Below are positions 46,135-57,769 of a DNA stretch of 64,000 nucleotides, piece after piece. The stretch comes from Camarhynchus parvulus. Taxonomy: Eukaryota > Chordata > Aves > Passeriformes > Thraupidae. The first letter of the stretch is position 1, and the number at the start of each line of letters is the position of its first letter. The position numbers and the translations under genes are program-made. The notes under the pieces are model-generated. The model was given only the letters and a program-made list of their open reading frames with translations, did no database searches and had not been told where the DNA came from. The stretch lies in the NCBI RefSeq assembly GCF_901933205.1, contig NC_044574.1:23979733-24043732 (forward strand), given 5' to 3'.

Positions 46135-49100
46135 GTAAGTTGTCTTGTGTTCACAAGATTCTGTTTTAAACAACTTACACTGCATGCTTTCCCATCTTTC
46201 TACTAATTAAAAATGCAGTTGATGCATCATTATTATTTTGCAGTGTTTTGGCAAATAAATTTTTCAGACAGCACTGAAAAATGGAATGCGATATGGCTTA
46301 CATTGCAGTTAAAAATAATTTCTATATAAAAGTCCTTAAAAACTAAGCGTAATACTAATGTCCAGCTGTTGCTTAAAGTATTGTTTCCTCTTTTTTTCTT
46401 TTATTTTGTCTTGGATTTCTTCTGACTTTCCATTGCCTCTAGTCAGCTACTAAAGAGAGTTGGGTGAATCTGTGTGTTGAAGAAAAAAATGAAGTATGAG
46501 GAAGAACAGGAAGAAATAAGAAAGCCCAAAGCAAAATAATATCATTGCAATCTTCAGAATAATTACCAGGACGATACATCTTTAGCTGAGCCTTTATTCT
46601 CTTTTTAAAACTTTATATTCAATCCCTTCCAAGTTATGTTTAATTTAATAATGTACTAAATTTCAATTTTTAAGTTCTTCACCTTGATGCATCACTTTTC
46701 ATAGAAGGAGTAGAACTGACATTTATTACACTCAAAAATTTTAATTGTTCATGTATGCATACAAACTTTAGTGTGGAATAGGATGCAATGTCATTTGGAA
46801 AGCTCTTTGGAAGTGTTAGCTATTTAGAAGAGAAATAGTTGGAAACTACACACACAATAATATCAACGTCCTTCTGTTCACAGAAATGCACATGACCTTG
46901 TCTGTGTCCCAGATTAAATCCCAAAATATAAACAGTATGGAGAGTTGTGGGGGTTTTATAATGACTATACACAGTGACTCATATGCAATTTTTCACCCTT
47001 TCCTCTAATGATAAAGCTTAGAATCATGGCCTGAGTGTTCTTTACAAGTTCATTAATACCTTTATGCTAAGCAAAGCCTTTGTTCTCTGACTACAGAGTA
47101 AGCATGATCATTTTCAAGCAGCAGGAATCTGTCCAGTCAAATGAAGGGTGAGATAAGAAGAGCAATATAACATAGAAGTGTTATACTTAACAATGGGGAC
47201 ATTCCAGCTATTTAAGAAAGCCTGCTTTATGATTGAATTTTTCATCTCTGTATGTCTGTATTAAATGCAATCATCAGAGAAGGTACATGGAGATGCCTTC
47301 AAACAGGCATTGCAATGGCCTTGGTGTTATAATGTGAGAGTAGCAACGATAAATAAATCATATTGCTTATTCTATACCTATTCTTATTTTGTTTTAAAAG
47401 GCAAAACTATTAATATTCAAACCTCATTGTCGTCCTTTCCAGATGTGCTACAGTTTACAGAGCAACTGTTTTCCTATACTGGCTTTTAAGTTTTTATAAA
47501 AAGTAAGACTGTGTTTTCCCTTCTGAAGACAAAGTATTTATGAAGACTCTAATAAAACTTGGCTGTCAAGCAGGAAAAATAAATTGAACTGACATTTAAA
47601 ATACTTTTTAAATGTTTGTCAAGTCCCCATTGAAAACTGTAACTTGAATTCAGTCTTAGACTAGATGCTCTTTATTCCAGCAGCAACACTAAGGACTCTT
47701 TTATTAGACTGGCAAAGTTCCCTTTGCTAGTTAGAGAAAAACTAGATATTGTCATCAGCCCTGGTCTGTCTTAGTGTCCAGAAAAGACAATACTTATTGT
47801 GTTGCTGCTGACCAGGCCCATTCCCATCTCCTGAAGAGAGAGAATTCTTGTGGTACTGTGATAGTTCTATGTGAGTTTAGGCTCATAGTGAGCTGAAATT
47901 TTTGAGTATTTCTTTACTAGTCTAATTTTGAGCCAGTCTGTCCCTTTTTATGTTTTGTTGGAGTTTCTTAATTCTTAGTATGACTGTAAAATGGTAATGC
48001 AGACACATAATAAATGCCTTACATAAGGATTGTAACATATTCTCATAAGAAGGTTTTTTTGCCTTATCTCTCACTTTTAAATTAATTAATCTAAACATTG
48101 AAGTCCTTTGGATTTTTTAAATTAAAAATTTATTTAGACCTGTTAAAAAAAAGAAATTGTTGCATGGTATCGCTGACAGGAACAACCGTAATTTGTAATA
48201 ATAAAGCAATGTAGCTTGAAAATCCCAACATCCCAAATACACTGTTGGTCTGCACAGTGCTTTTTCCCAGATGATTGTTAGAACAGCAGGTCTGGTACAC
48301 AGGTCAGCAGAAAGGCCTCTGGCTTCAGGACAGAGTTTGTATACAATCTTTGGAGCTGTGCTAATGGCAGAAAGTTAATGAACTTGAATTTGGTCCAGTT
48401 ACATATTCCCTATCTACTTGTGTGCTGTGTGCCTGCTGGCCCCACATGTATTTGAAGGGAGCAGTAAATCTAGTTCTGTTCATGGAGGTGTTAGTGATTG
48501 TCTGGAGCTATTTGTAGATTGTACAAGACAGAAGTAGGATGAAATTATGTGGGACTCACAGTGAAAAGTGTCTTTGGCTAGAAGCTCAGAGTTTTGGCCT
48601 CTGATTCTTTTCTAAAGATGAACTTGTCAGAGCAGTTGGTGTAGACCTTTCAGTTGGCCTTGTCCATGTACTCAGGAAAGGAGGTTTTTCTCCTTAGTGA
48701 TTACTACATATTGGTCAGAGTGGAGCACAGTGCTTTGAGGTGGGACTCCTTCAGACTGTAGTCTTGGGAAGATGCTGTTGTGGAATAAGATGTTGCTGCA
48801 GAGTTGAAGTTTGAACCCACCCAGTTGCTTATCCATGACAATGAAGGCCCAGCAGCAGAAGGTGACTGCTGAAGTAGGAGGTGCATGTGGGGCTGTAGTG
48901 TATAGTTTGACTCCTGGCCAAGGCTAAAGGCTTTTCCAGAGAACCTTTTTTACTGCATTGTTAATAGTTATAAAACTTGTTGCTGTCTTTGTGCACCCTG
49001 TGAGACCTGTATGAATTCAGGGAACAGACATTAGACTTATATTAGGAAAGCCAGGTATTCCTTCTAGATAGGCAAGATTGTTCCATCCCAAATGGCAGAG

Positions 49101-50693
49101 AGTGTGTACTTATGCTCTACTAGGACCAGTAACCACCATTTCAGGTCTTACCTTTCCTCCTACTGCGTGTGAATGAACAAGTGTTTGACACGAGAGAAGA
49201 GCTACACTACCAGTTTGACCCAGTAGGCACAAGGTATCAAATACTGAGCACTAAAGGCTTTCTTAGTGTGTTTCAAAAACTCTTAAACTGGAATAAACCC
49301 TATAAGAGTGACTTTATTGTGAGTTGTGCATGTCCCAACCTACCTCACCAGTCTGCCAAATACGACTCATATTTAAGTTTTAAAAAACAACAACACTTGC
49401 CATCCCTTTAGGTTTTGTTATTTAGGAGTGTTCCAATCCAATGCTGGGCAATGCAACTGTTAAGCTACCCAGAGAAAAACCCGAATTAGTGTAACCCTCA
49501 GCACTCTGTTTAAGGGGTGAAGCACAGTAATATGTTAACTTCACTGTTCATGCTTAAAGGCAATAGGATGTTTATTCTGTCCTTCATTTCTGAGTAAATA
49601 CCTACTTAGCAGGATGGAATCTGTGCACGTCCTTTTCCATACACTGTCCAGACCTTTCAGATGTTTTCTTGAGAGTGGCATTCCCATCTTTGCTTGCCTG
49701 AATACAGATGCTGGCTCATAAATATATGCACAGCTTTCCGTGAGTATTCACTTTGAATACTGTGGACACAGTTGCCCACAATTTTATCTTCATTGGATGC
49801 TTCTCCTGCTAGTTGGCTCATTGGCTCACGTAAAGCTGCAGGTAATCATTTGAGGACTGCTGTGAAATCACTTCATGTGGAACTGCATGGCTTTCTTTAC
49901 AGTTTTTTTTTGCTTTGAATGGCACAACTGAGGTCATGTTTTACTAATAATAAGTAGTAGAGGTGGAGTGGTAAGCATGTTATCTTTGTGTGAAAATCTT
50001 TATATAATATAAAGAGATGCATAACGTCAAACCTTTTTTTTTCCTTTAACTCTCCAAAGGTCAGAGACATAAATAGCAAAAAACTTCTTTTTTGTCCTGG
50101 ACGTCATCTTTTCCTTGTTAGGTTAGCTGTATTAATAAGTTCGTGCTGGTAGCTTTGGATTTCTTCAAGGCAGAGAGGGGAGGAAAGGGGAAGGGAAAAA
50201 GTACCATGCCATTTGAACTGAGTGTACTTCTCTGAGTTTGTAGCAAAAGCATTTAGCTGGCCATGCTGTCCCTGATGTACTTCTCAAGCCTTCTTTTACC
50301 CTGAAATGGAAAATTCTTTCTGTGGTGTTAATCAAAGTGATCTTGAAAACCCATTGGGCACAAATCTTCAGAAAGTAAAATGTTCTGAACAATAGAATGA
50401 TTTTATTAAGAGCTATTGATGGAAGTGTAAAGTTAGTAGTGCTTCTTAGTGAGATATAAAGTTGTGGTTGACTAACAAAATGGGAAGTTGAGGAGTGTAA
50501 TGCCTGAAGTGCTGTGTGGGAACCTTAGGGATGCTAACAAGCCCGACTTGGGGACTGCTGCTTTTGGGAGCTTTGTAACAGAGCAGGTGTCTGATTCTGC
50601 TGTAGCACCCTCATGTGGCTTCAGCTCTTACAAGCTGAAGGAATATAAGCCTCTAAGTAAGACTGGGCCTGTTGTTATTTTTCCCTTGTTTAG
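46135..50693 (+). other. LIMCH1: LIMCH1 intron
   Basis: 4.6-kb AT-rich intron. No CR1 tail or other gene was recognised; the scattered open frames are short and lack family resemblance. Confidence 0.93.
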
Positions 50694-50820
50694 GAGTATG
50701 AGTATGTTTGACATGAGATGTGAAGAAGAAGCTGTGGCTCAGCCTCATAGCAAAGCTCGCCATGAGAAGCTGCAGAGTGTACACAACCAGCTGAAAGAGG
50801 ATGAGACCAGATGGCAAGAT
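50694..50820 (+). CDS. LIMCH1: LIMCH1 exon: [10 protein letters not shown] region
   Basis: 127-nt exon: one base completing Glu, then 42 codons [40 protein letters not shown] and QD. It is highly charged, likely helical, and begins the conserved central region shared by all LIMCH1 isoforms. The acceptor is CCTTGTTTAG and the donor GAT|GTGAGT. The surrounding open frame (from about 50488) is intronic read-through, not a separate gene. Confidence 0.95.
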
Positions 50821-53543
50821 GTGAGTACACAACATTGTCTGCAATGCTGGCAGGCACTGAGGCCAGATACACAAAAACAGGACAACCTGCCAAATCTGCA
50901 CTTGCTGTCAAGTGCTTAAAATAATAACGAGAGGTTGTTTTTTTCCTCAGTGGATTGTTGCTAAAACCATAGAAGTTTATAATTTGTTGTAAATCAAAGG
51001 ATACAAGATCTTCTAGTCCCTCTGCCTGTTCACCAGGTATTTTGCTTTTTAAATGTAAAGAAACTGTGATTAGGTAAAAGAATGGAAGAACAACTTCTAA
51101 CTGCTGACTTCTCTAACTTTCCTAATTAGTCCATGTCCAAAGTGACAAATACAAGACTAAGTAGGACAGAGGATAAATAGGTCAGCCTTTTCTTTAACAA
51201 ATTTGCATAGATACAGAAAATGTTAATGTTTTCCACCTTGTCCAAGCAAACAAATACCACTTCATGTTAGGTACACCCAACTTGGTTTTCAAGGCCTTTC
51301 CAAACCCTCTTTCCTTGATGTGTTTTGTTAAGCTGTCCAAGCATTTGGCATTGTCTGCAGCAAATTAGCAAGGACAGAAAAAAATAATCTGCAGGTAAGT
51401 TAGTATAAGGAGTTTTAGTTTCAGTTCTGTTCGTTCCTAAAGACTGATTTTAAATAAGGAATTTGGGATATTTTTTAATTAAAAAAAAAAAAACCCAAAA
51501 CACAATAAAACACATCTCTTCAAGTATGGTAGTTTCTCATTACAAGGAAAGCTTCTGTGAAACACCTCAGAGAGGTTTTTGGTAGAAAATTTAAGGAAAA
51601 GTTAAAAACAAGTTGTATATACAGCTAAGTGACTTTTTATAGTAGAACAATGAAGGACTTGAGCTGAAAGGTCTTTACGTGTGGGAAGCTGTACTTTCCC
51701 AGCAGAGATAAGAATAAATCCAAAGGCATTCAAGAAGTTTGAGAACTCTGCTGTAGAATTGAAAATCCTCTGAGCTAAAGTTCTTACATTTTCCAGGCCT
51801 TTAGCACCTTCTACCATGAACTAAAAGTTCTTAAGAGGTACTGAATATTCCTTTATTAAAACATCCTTGGCATTCTGAGGGCTTTATAGAGACGTGTCAT
51901 GCTCTGATATTTTAGATGCCCATGCTGTGAATTTGCCAACAATTAACAATTTCAAGGGGTTTTAAAATTATTGTTATTCTAAAGCATCAGAACTGGAAAC
52001 GATAAACATGTCTGGTTTTTAATTATGAAAAGAGAAGGAGGGCTTATGTTAGAAAATTTGCTAATAAAAAACTAATTTCCCAACAATAGACAACAGTGGA
52101 AGAAGCTGAATAAAGAAATGCTTTGGTACTTCAATGACAGTAATTAGTAACTGAAGAAAATGATAGGCCTGTGTTTTATGAAGGGGATTATAGACTGATA
52201 TATGTAGGTCATGTGAAGAAGCACTTTAATGAACATTCCCTTTAGTGTAAAATCAATAAATTGTGGTTTTAAGCTAAATTAAAAGCTTGCAGTACCTTCT
52301 GCTGTTTACCAATAAAAATGCAATTAAAATATTTGGGAAGCCATGTAATTAATGAAATAGCCTTTGAATTGAGTATGTGTTATGAATATCTGGGTTTTAT
52401 TAAAACCAAAAGTTGTTAGAGTGCATGAAATACAATCTGTATACCAATCTCCTGATGTGGAAAAGTTAATGATAAATGTTCCCTTCCAGTTTCCTAAGAA
52501 GTTATTTTTTTCTTTGCAGAAGTTCTGCAATGATTACTTTTTACATGTAAAATTGTGCTCCTTTGCTAGTTGGCTGCAAAGAAATTTTACAGTTCAGAAA
52601 ACTTCTTTACTGTAATACTTGTACTGTGAAAAAGACCTTACTTCTGTATCCTCCAGGATTTGTGAATTCATAAAGGATGCAAGGCATCTCAGGGGCCCAT
52701 AACAGGTATCTCCTGTGACTCTCTGGTTTAGTACCAGGCCAGTTTTTCAGAAAAGGCAGAGAACCAGATTCAGACAATCTTCAGCACAATTTCAGGCAAT
52801 CAGAGGCCAAAAAGACTGAGATTGTTACTTCAACAAGGACATCTCTATGTAGCTGGATACAAACCATAGACTTTTTACACTGTCACCCCTCACACTAGCC
52901 AGATATGAGCCGCATCACTCCCTAATCTCTCTTGCTCACATCTGGATCCAAAATAGTGCAGGGCGGCCATGATGAAGAATTTCAGTTTGGATGCTGCATT
53001 GGATTTTTCTATCAAAAAACCCCAACATCATGGGTCAACCATATTGCATGTAGCTTGCATGGCCAAAGTTGGAACTATAAACTCTCCAAGGCAGACAGTG
53101 AAGCTGTAGCTCATGGTGAAACAACATCCATTCCCCCAATGAACCCTTGCTTCCCATATGTCTGATTATTAAAATTCTTCACCAAACATAATTTTTTAAC
53201 TTAATTTTCCTGGAGGATTGGATTTTGTCCCTAGTCTTGGTCCAAGTGAAAATGAATGTCCTGACTGGTCCTTTTAGGCCAAATGTCTTTCCAAAAGCAA
53301 AGTAAGCAGTGAAGCAATGAAATCTTTACTGTATCTTGCTATCAGCAGAAAATTCAGGCAACATCTTCATTTATGGCATGATTTCCTTTTGTCATTGAAA
53401 TAAACAATGCTGCCTGCAGGTGATGGGAGCCTATTGCACAGGCAAGAACAAGTATTGCAGCCGGCTGGTTGGGTTCATTGTTACCTGTGGCCACTTTTTA
53501 GTTATTTGCAGCTCTGCATTCAGGTGCCTTCCTTCTGTCACAG
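50821..53543 (+). other. LIMCH1: LIMCH1 intron
   Basis: 2.7-kb intron with an A-rich stretch near 51480-51512. No gene was recognised; the open frame at 52932-53165 has no known counterpart. Confidence 0.92.
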
Positions 53544-53698
53544 GACCTGGCTCGGTGGAAGAGTCGTCGAAGGAGCGCTTCACAGGATTTGATTAAAAAG
53601 GAAGCTGAGAGAAAGAAAATGGAGAGGTTATTGGCTGGAGAGGGAACGAATGAGCGCAGGAAAAGCATCAAAACCTACCGAGAAATCGTGGAGGAGAA
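53544..53698 (+). CDS. LIMCH1: LIMCH1 exon: basic helical region, [10 protein letters not shown]
   Basis: 155-nt exon, phase 0 in, 2 nt over. It encodes [39 protein letters not shown] and [12 protein letters not shown], with a final Lys shared with the next exon. It is Arg/Lys/Glu-rich, a predicted long helix or coiled coil. RRRSAS and RRKSIK are basophilic-kinase-type (PKA/Akt-like) phosphorylation motifs. The acceptor is TCTGTCACAG and the donor GAGAA|GTAAGT. It is very close to the mammalian sequence as recalled. Confidence 0.96.
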
Positions 53699-53887
53699 GT
53701 AAGTTGTTTTACTGGAGTGTAGTGGCATGTCTGAAAATGCTGTGTGCTCCATAGGTGATAGGTAACTGTGGGCAGCCATGCCTGCAGGCCTGAGTGAGGG
53801 AGAGGGGAGGATGTCGATGGAGCAGAGGAAATGGCTGTGATTTCCAGTGTTAATGTGATGGTTTCTCTTGTGTTGTCTTCCTTGCAG

Positions 53888-54287
53888 AGAGAGAAGGGAG
53901 CGGGAGCTTCATGAGGCATACAAGAATGCAAAGACACAGGAGGAGGCTGAGAGCATCCTCCAGCAGTACACTGAAAGATTCACTATCAGTGAAGCTGTCC
54001 TTGAGCGTTTGCAGATGCCAAAAATTCTAGAAAGAAGCCATTCAGTGGAACCAAATTCCCCACTGAAAGACCCAAATCCTCTGAGATATTTAAGGCAACA
54101 GTCACTTCCTGCTCCAAAATTCACTGCCACAATTGAAGCAACCATTGTTCCCACCACTGAACTAGAGCCCAGCAGTTCAACAGGACGCACATCTCCCAGC
54201 AAAAGTGTCTCCAAGGCTGTGCCTATGCTAACACCCAAGCCTTATTCACAACCCAAAAATACACAGGAAGTTTTAAAGAACTTTAAG
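53888..54287 (+). CDS. LIMCH1: LIMCH1 exon: coiled coil plus proline/serine linker
   Basis: 400-nt exon after a short 189-bp intron. One base completes Lys, then 133 codons: [74 protein letters not shown] and, at the end, [20 protein letters not shown] and FK. The first ~50 residues continue the charged helix; the rest is a Ser/Pro-rich disordered linker. Acceptor TTGCAG, donor AAG|GTAGGA. Read-through past the donor stays open to about 54375 but is intronic. Confidence 0.96.
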
Positions 54288-57200
54288 GTAGGATACATCA
54301 TGTGCCCCAAAGTCAACCAGGAGGCAAAGAGATCCTGCAATTATATAGAAAATGGTGGCAGCATTCTGATATTATAAAATTCAGCTTCATGCTCTGTGCT
54401 GCTTCTGGTTTAGTGGTTTCTTCACGTTTACCCGTCTTCTTAGAATCTTGACCTCTTCAGACTGAAATATTTGCACTGGTCATTTTAACTCCGGCTAAAT
54501 TTGTTTGGGGAAAGGGGGGATTTAAGAAAAAGGCAAAGTGTTTCCTCAGAAAGTTTTTAGAAAAGAGTATGTGGTCATGTTTTTGTTTTGGAACAAAATG
54601 CAGAGAGTGTGGAGGCCCTGATTTTTGAAGCCAGACCTGAACTGACTTTTGTGTCAGGGGTCTGATTTTTGGCATGCCCAAACAAGTGTGTGCCTACTCC
54701 TTCAGAGCCAAGAGCCAGCTTGCCCAAAGATATGCTCTGTCTTAAACATGCTTCTCACCAAGGAGAAGTGGGGAAATCTGCTTCACAGGCATAAGGAGAG
54801 GATCTAGGTTGTGCATGGAGGTTCAGTGAAGCAGATTGGTTCTGGGATAGCAGAGTAACTAGAGATTGATGGTGAGAGAGGGAGAGTGGCTCCATTGGAT
54901 CTCAAGAACCATGCAAAGACTATGGGAGTAAAAGAAGTAAGAGAACTTGGATGAAAGCAGGGCTTCTGGGAGTAAGTCAGCTATGATTTGTGGGAGAAGA
55001 ATTGGAAACAATATTCTGAAACCAGAATATGAAATCTGAGGAGTGTATCTTTTGACTGGGTGGTTGTGCAGAATGAGAGTAAGATACTGAACCAATGATG
55101 GAGAAAGCAAGGAACTGGGATGTATTAAAAAGGACAGACTAGAATAAGTCAAGTTTGAAAACATCTGCTGGTCACAGTGTCTGTACCAAAATTGGAGCTT
55201 ACCCAAGTCTCATAGTAGTCATGTTGTGAACAGCGTGAAGCCTATTGGCATGGGTGCCCCCAGTCTCTAGAGTTTGGGTTCCCTCCTGTCTGCCATTGCT
55301 CATACTTAGCAAGTGGCATTCAAGGGTCCCTGAAGCCATGCTGATATCACAGTAGCACTGCTACCATGTGTATTCAGGCTGTTTACTTTCTAAAAAATCA
55401 GTCAGCTCTTTATAGCTAGTGAAAAAATTATGCTGTGATGTATAATTTATTGAAGTCTGTCCCAGCTCTTGTGGAAACCACACCCCACCATGATTCCTAG
55501 TTGAAACAAGAAGCTGATCATTCCTGTTTCTCCTATACCCTGGTTGGTATGACCTGAGTTTACTTTTTAGATATCAGTGAATTGTGGATCTTTGGGGTTT
55601 TTTCTGATCCTTGCCACTTTTTTCGTCAGGGGACCAAGATGTGTGTGTGTATCACCATAATGTTATTGCACATATAATTCACATATGTGAGAAGAAACTA
55701 ACTCTTGAAGGCTCCTATGCCCCATGAGCCACCACAAAAAAATCTGTTTGAATCTTGTTCACATGATGTGAAAAAATGTGATTTGTCTCAGTAGGAATTA
55801 TTCCCTAGCACATGTAGTTGTAGCATTATTTTCCCTTGAAACACCAGTCTGTCAGTGATTCTTGGCTCTGGTGACAACGTGTTGGCTTCCTCCAGATGAG
55901 AAGGAAAGGAGTATGTTTGTTTAACTCTTCAGCCAGGGCATCTGTCCTGTTCATCTGAACGTTTGGTTTTCCTCCTTAATATAAATAGAGAGATGTCTTA
56001 GTCTAAACAGAGACACTGAAATGGATGGTGCAGCCTGCCAGTGTTTTCCTGGACTTTTTATTTTTAAGATCTTTCATAATCTGCCTCTCTAGTAGATAAT
56101 CCAGCACACAGTCCCAGAAGACTTGGGGCTCAGTTCCTGCTCACACTTGTGTTTGGAAATAAACCCAAAGAGGGGTACTGTGTTAAGTGGACAATGTCAG
56201 TGTAGAAAGGGAGGGAACATTTTCATCTGAAAAACACTCAGAAGGAGTGAAACAGGTGGTGGAGCTGATTGTGCAAGGGCTAACTGCCTCCACCCTCCTG
56301 CACATCTGGCAGAGCTAAGGATGCCCAGCACCTCAGAGATGGCCTCTTAGTTGATCATGCTCATAAAGAACAAGCCTCTGCATGCACGTGTACAAGAAGT
56401 CAGTGGAAGGAGTTTGCCCTCAGCCTGCTACTGATGATACATTCTAAGTTGGAGTGCCACTCTTGAGTTATTCAAGCTGTTCACTCAGTAAGTAAGGAAG
56501 GATCTCTGTGCACAGAGTAGCAAAGCCCTCTTTACTCCTCATGCCTGCTGACAAGCCTGTAAACATCTGTGCTGTGGCCAGGCAGGAGCAGTGTGGTGGT
56601 ACTGAGACATGGTCCTCTCCTGGTCTCTCTCCACATGGGGCCTCTTAAGGTGAAGGGCAGTGAGTTCTCTGTAGCAAGACTTCTCCTGTGTGTTTCTACA
56701 AAGAGCCCTTCAAATTGAAGGGAGTCCACCTCCATTCAGAAATTCCAGTGTAAAAGTGCCAAGAAGTTGTATCAATTCAGAGGAAGAAGCCAAAGCATAT
56801 TTTGTACTTTCTTCTTTGCTTAAAAGTTCCTTAGCAGGAATATAGGGTCACCAAGAAACTAGCTTAGCCCTAGAGAAAAAGGTAGTCAAACTGTTTCCAC
56901 ACTCTCCTTTTCAAGGAGATTGCCTAAAGTAATTTTTTGGGAAACCACCTATCTATTTGATTGCCTTATGGAGAGGGTGGAATGGCCAGTTTTATTTGCT
57001 GGTGCCTTGATTTCCTGTTATGAACAATAAAGAAAAAAGTAGATGAACTCTGCTGCTCCTGTCCCTTCAAAGTTCACATGACAGTGCTTCAAAAAAGTAC
57101 AGACTGCTAATACTATGGTGAGGTCATTGAGGTACATAAGCAGTTCATCAGCATAATTAGTCCTGGAGAACCTGCTTAGCTCTTGCATAAGGCAATGTAA

Positions 57201-57547
57201 AACACAGCAGTTTTGGTCTAAATTTAACATAAAATTTGATTTTTTTCAAACATCCTTTGATCTGTGATACCCACAAAGGGTGTCTGTATGTTACTGGGAG
57301 AACGGAATGTGGGAAACCAGGAAATCCAGAAAAATTATTTCCTTGTGCCTGTATTTTGTTTCTGAGCCCTCTAGGGTCACAGGGTCTTCTTCTGTTTTGG
57401 CCTGTTGAATGAAATATGTGCTTGGCTTCATCCCTCGCTGATAACACAGACTGTGTTAATGATTGTAGTATCACATTGAACTCCTAATTTCCTAAATTCC
57501 TTGGAATGCTACTTGTCTCAGCATATTTATTTAACTGTATTCTGCAG
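54288..57547 (+). other. LIMCH1: LIMCH1 intron
   Basis: 3.3-kb intron. The stretch at about 54850-55200 is purine-rich on the + strand. No transposon or gene was recognised. Confidence 0.93.
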
Positions 57548-57769
57548 GTAGATGGAAAAGTCAACATGAATGGAGAAAATGTCAACGGCACGGAAGAAAA
57601 GGATAAAGAATGTACAACAGTAATATTTACCCCTTCACCAACCAGATCTGTGAAATTTGATGGCGTAGCCAGAGGGGACAAGACCCCGGTAGAGTTGAAG
57701 AAGGACCCCCCAAGTGTTGAGCTCAGTTTACAGAGGCCTGCCACTCAGAGTGTGCACAAAGAGCCAACA
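57548..57769 (+). CDS. LIMCH1: LIMCH1 exon: VDGKVNMNGE linker
   Basis: 222-nt, phase 0-0 exon of 74 codons: VDGKVNMNGENVNGTEEKDK, ECTTVIFTPSPTRSVKFDGV and, further on, GDKTPVELKKDPPSVELSLQ, ending VHKEPT. The family landmarks are FKVDGKV at the junction and FDGVAR/FEGVAR in the middle; the rest diverges strongly from mammals, as expected for a disordered linker. The acceptor is TTCTGCAG and the donor ACA|GTAAGA. It is the last coding exon identified; the downstream conserved exons and the LIM domain are beyond the window. Confidence 0.93.

Noticed and set aside
50488..50693. N-terminal part of a 143-codon frame, considered as its own start or a longer exon
   Set aside because: The conserved LIMCH1 sequence begins exactly at the TTTAG acceptor at 50693; the upstream part is intronic read-through.
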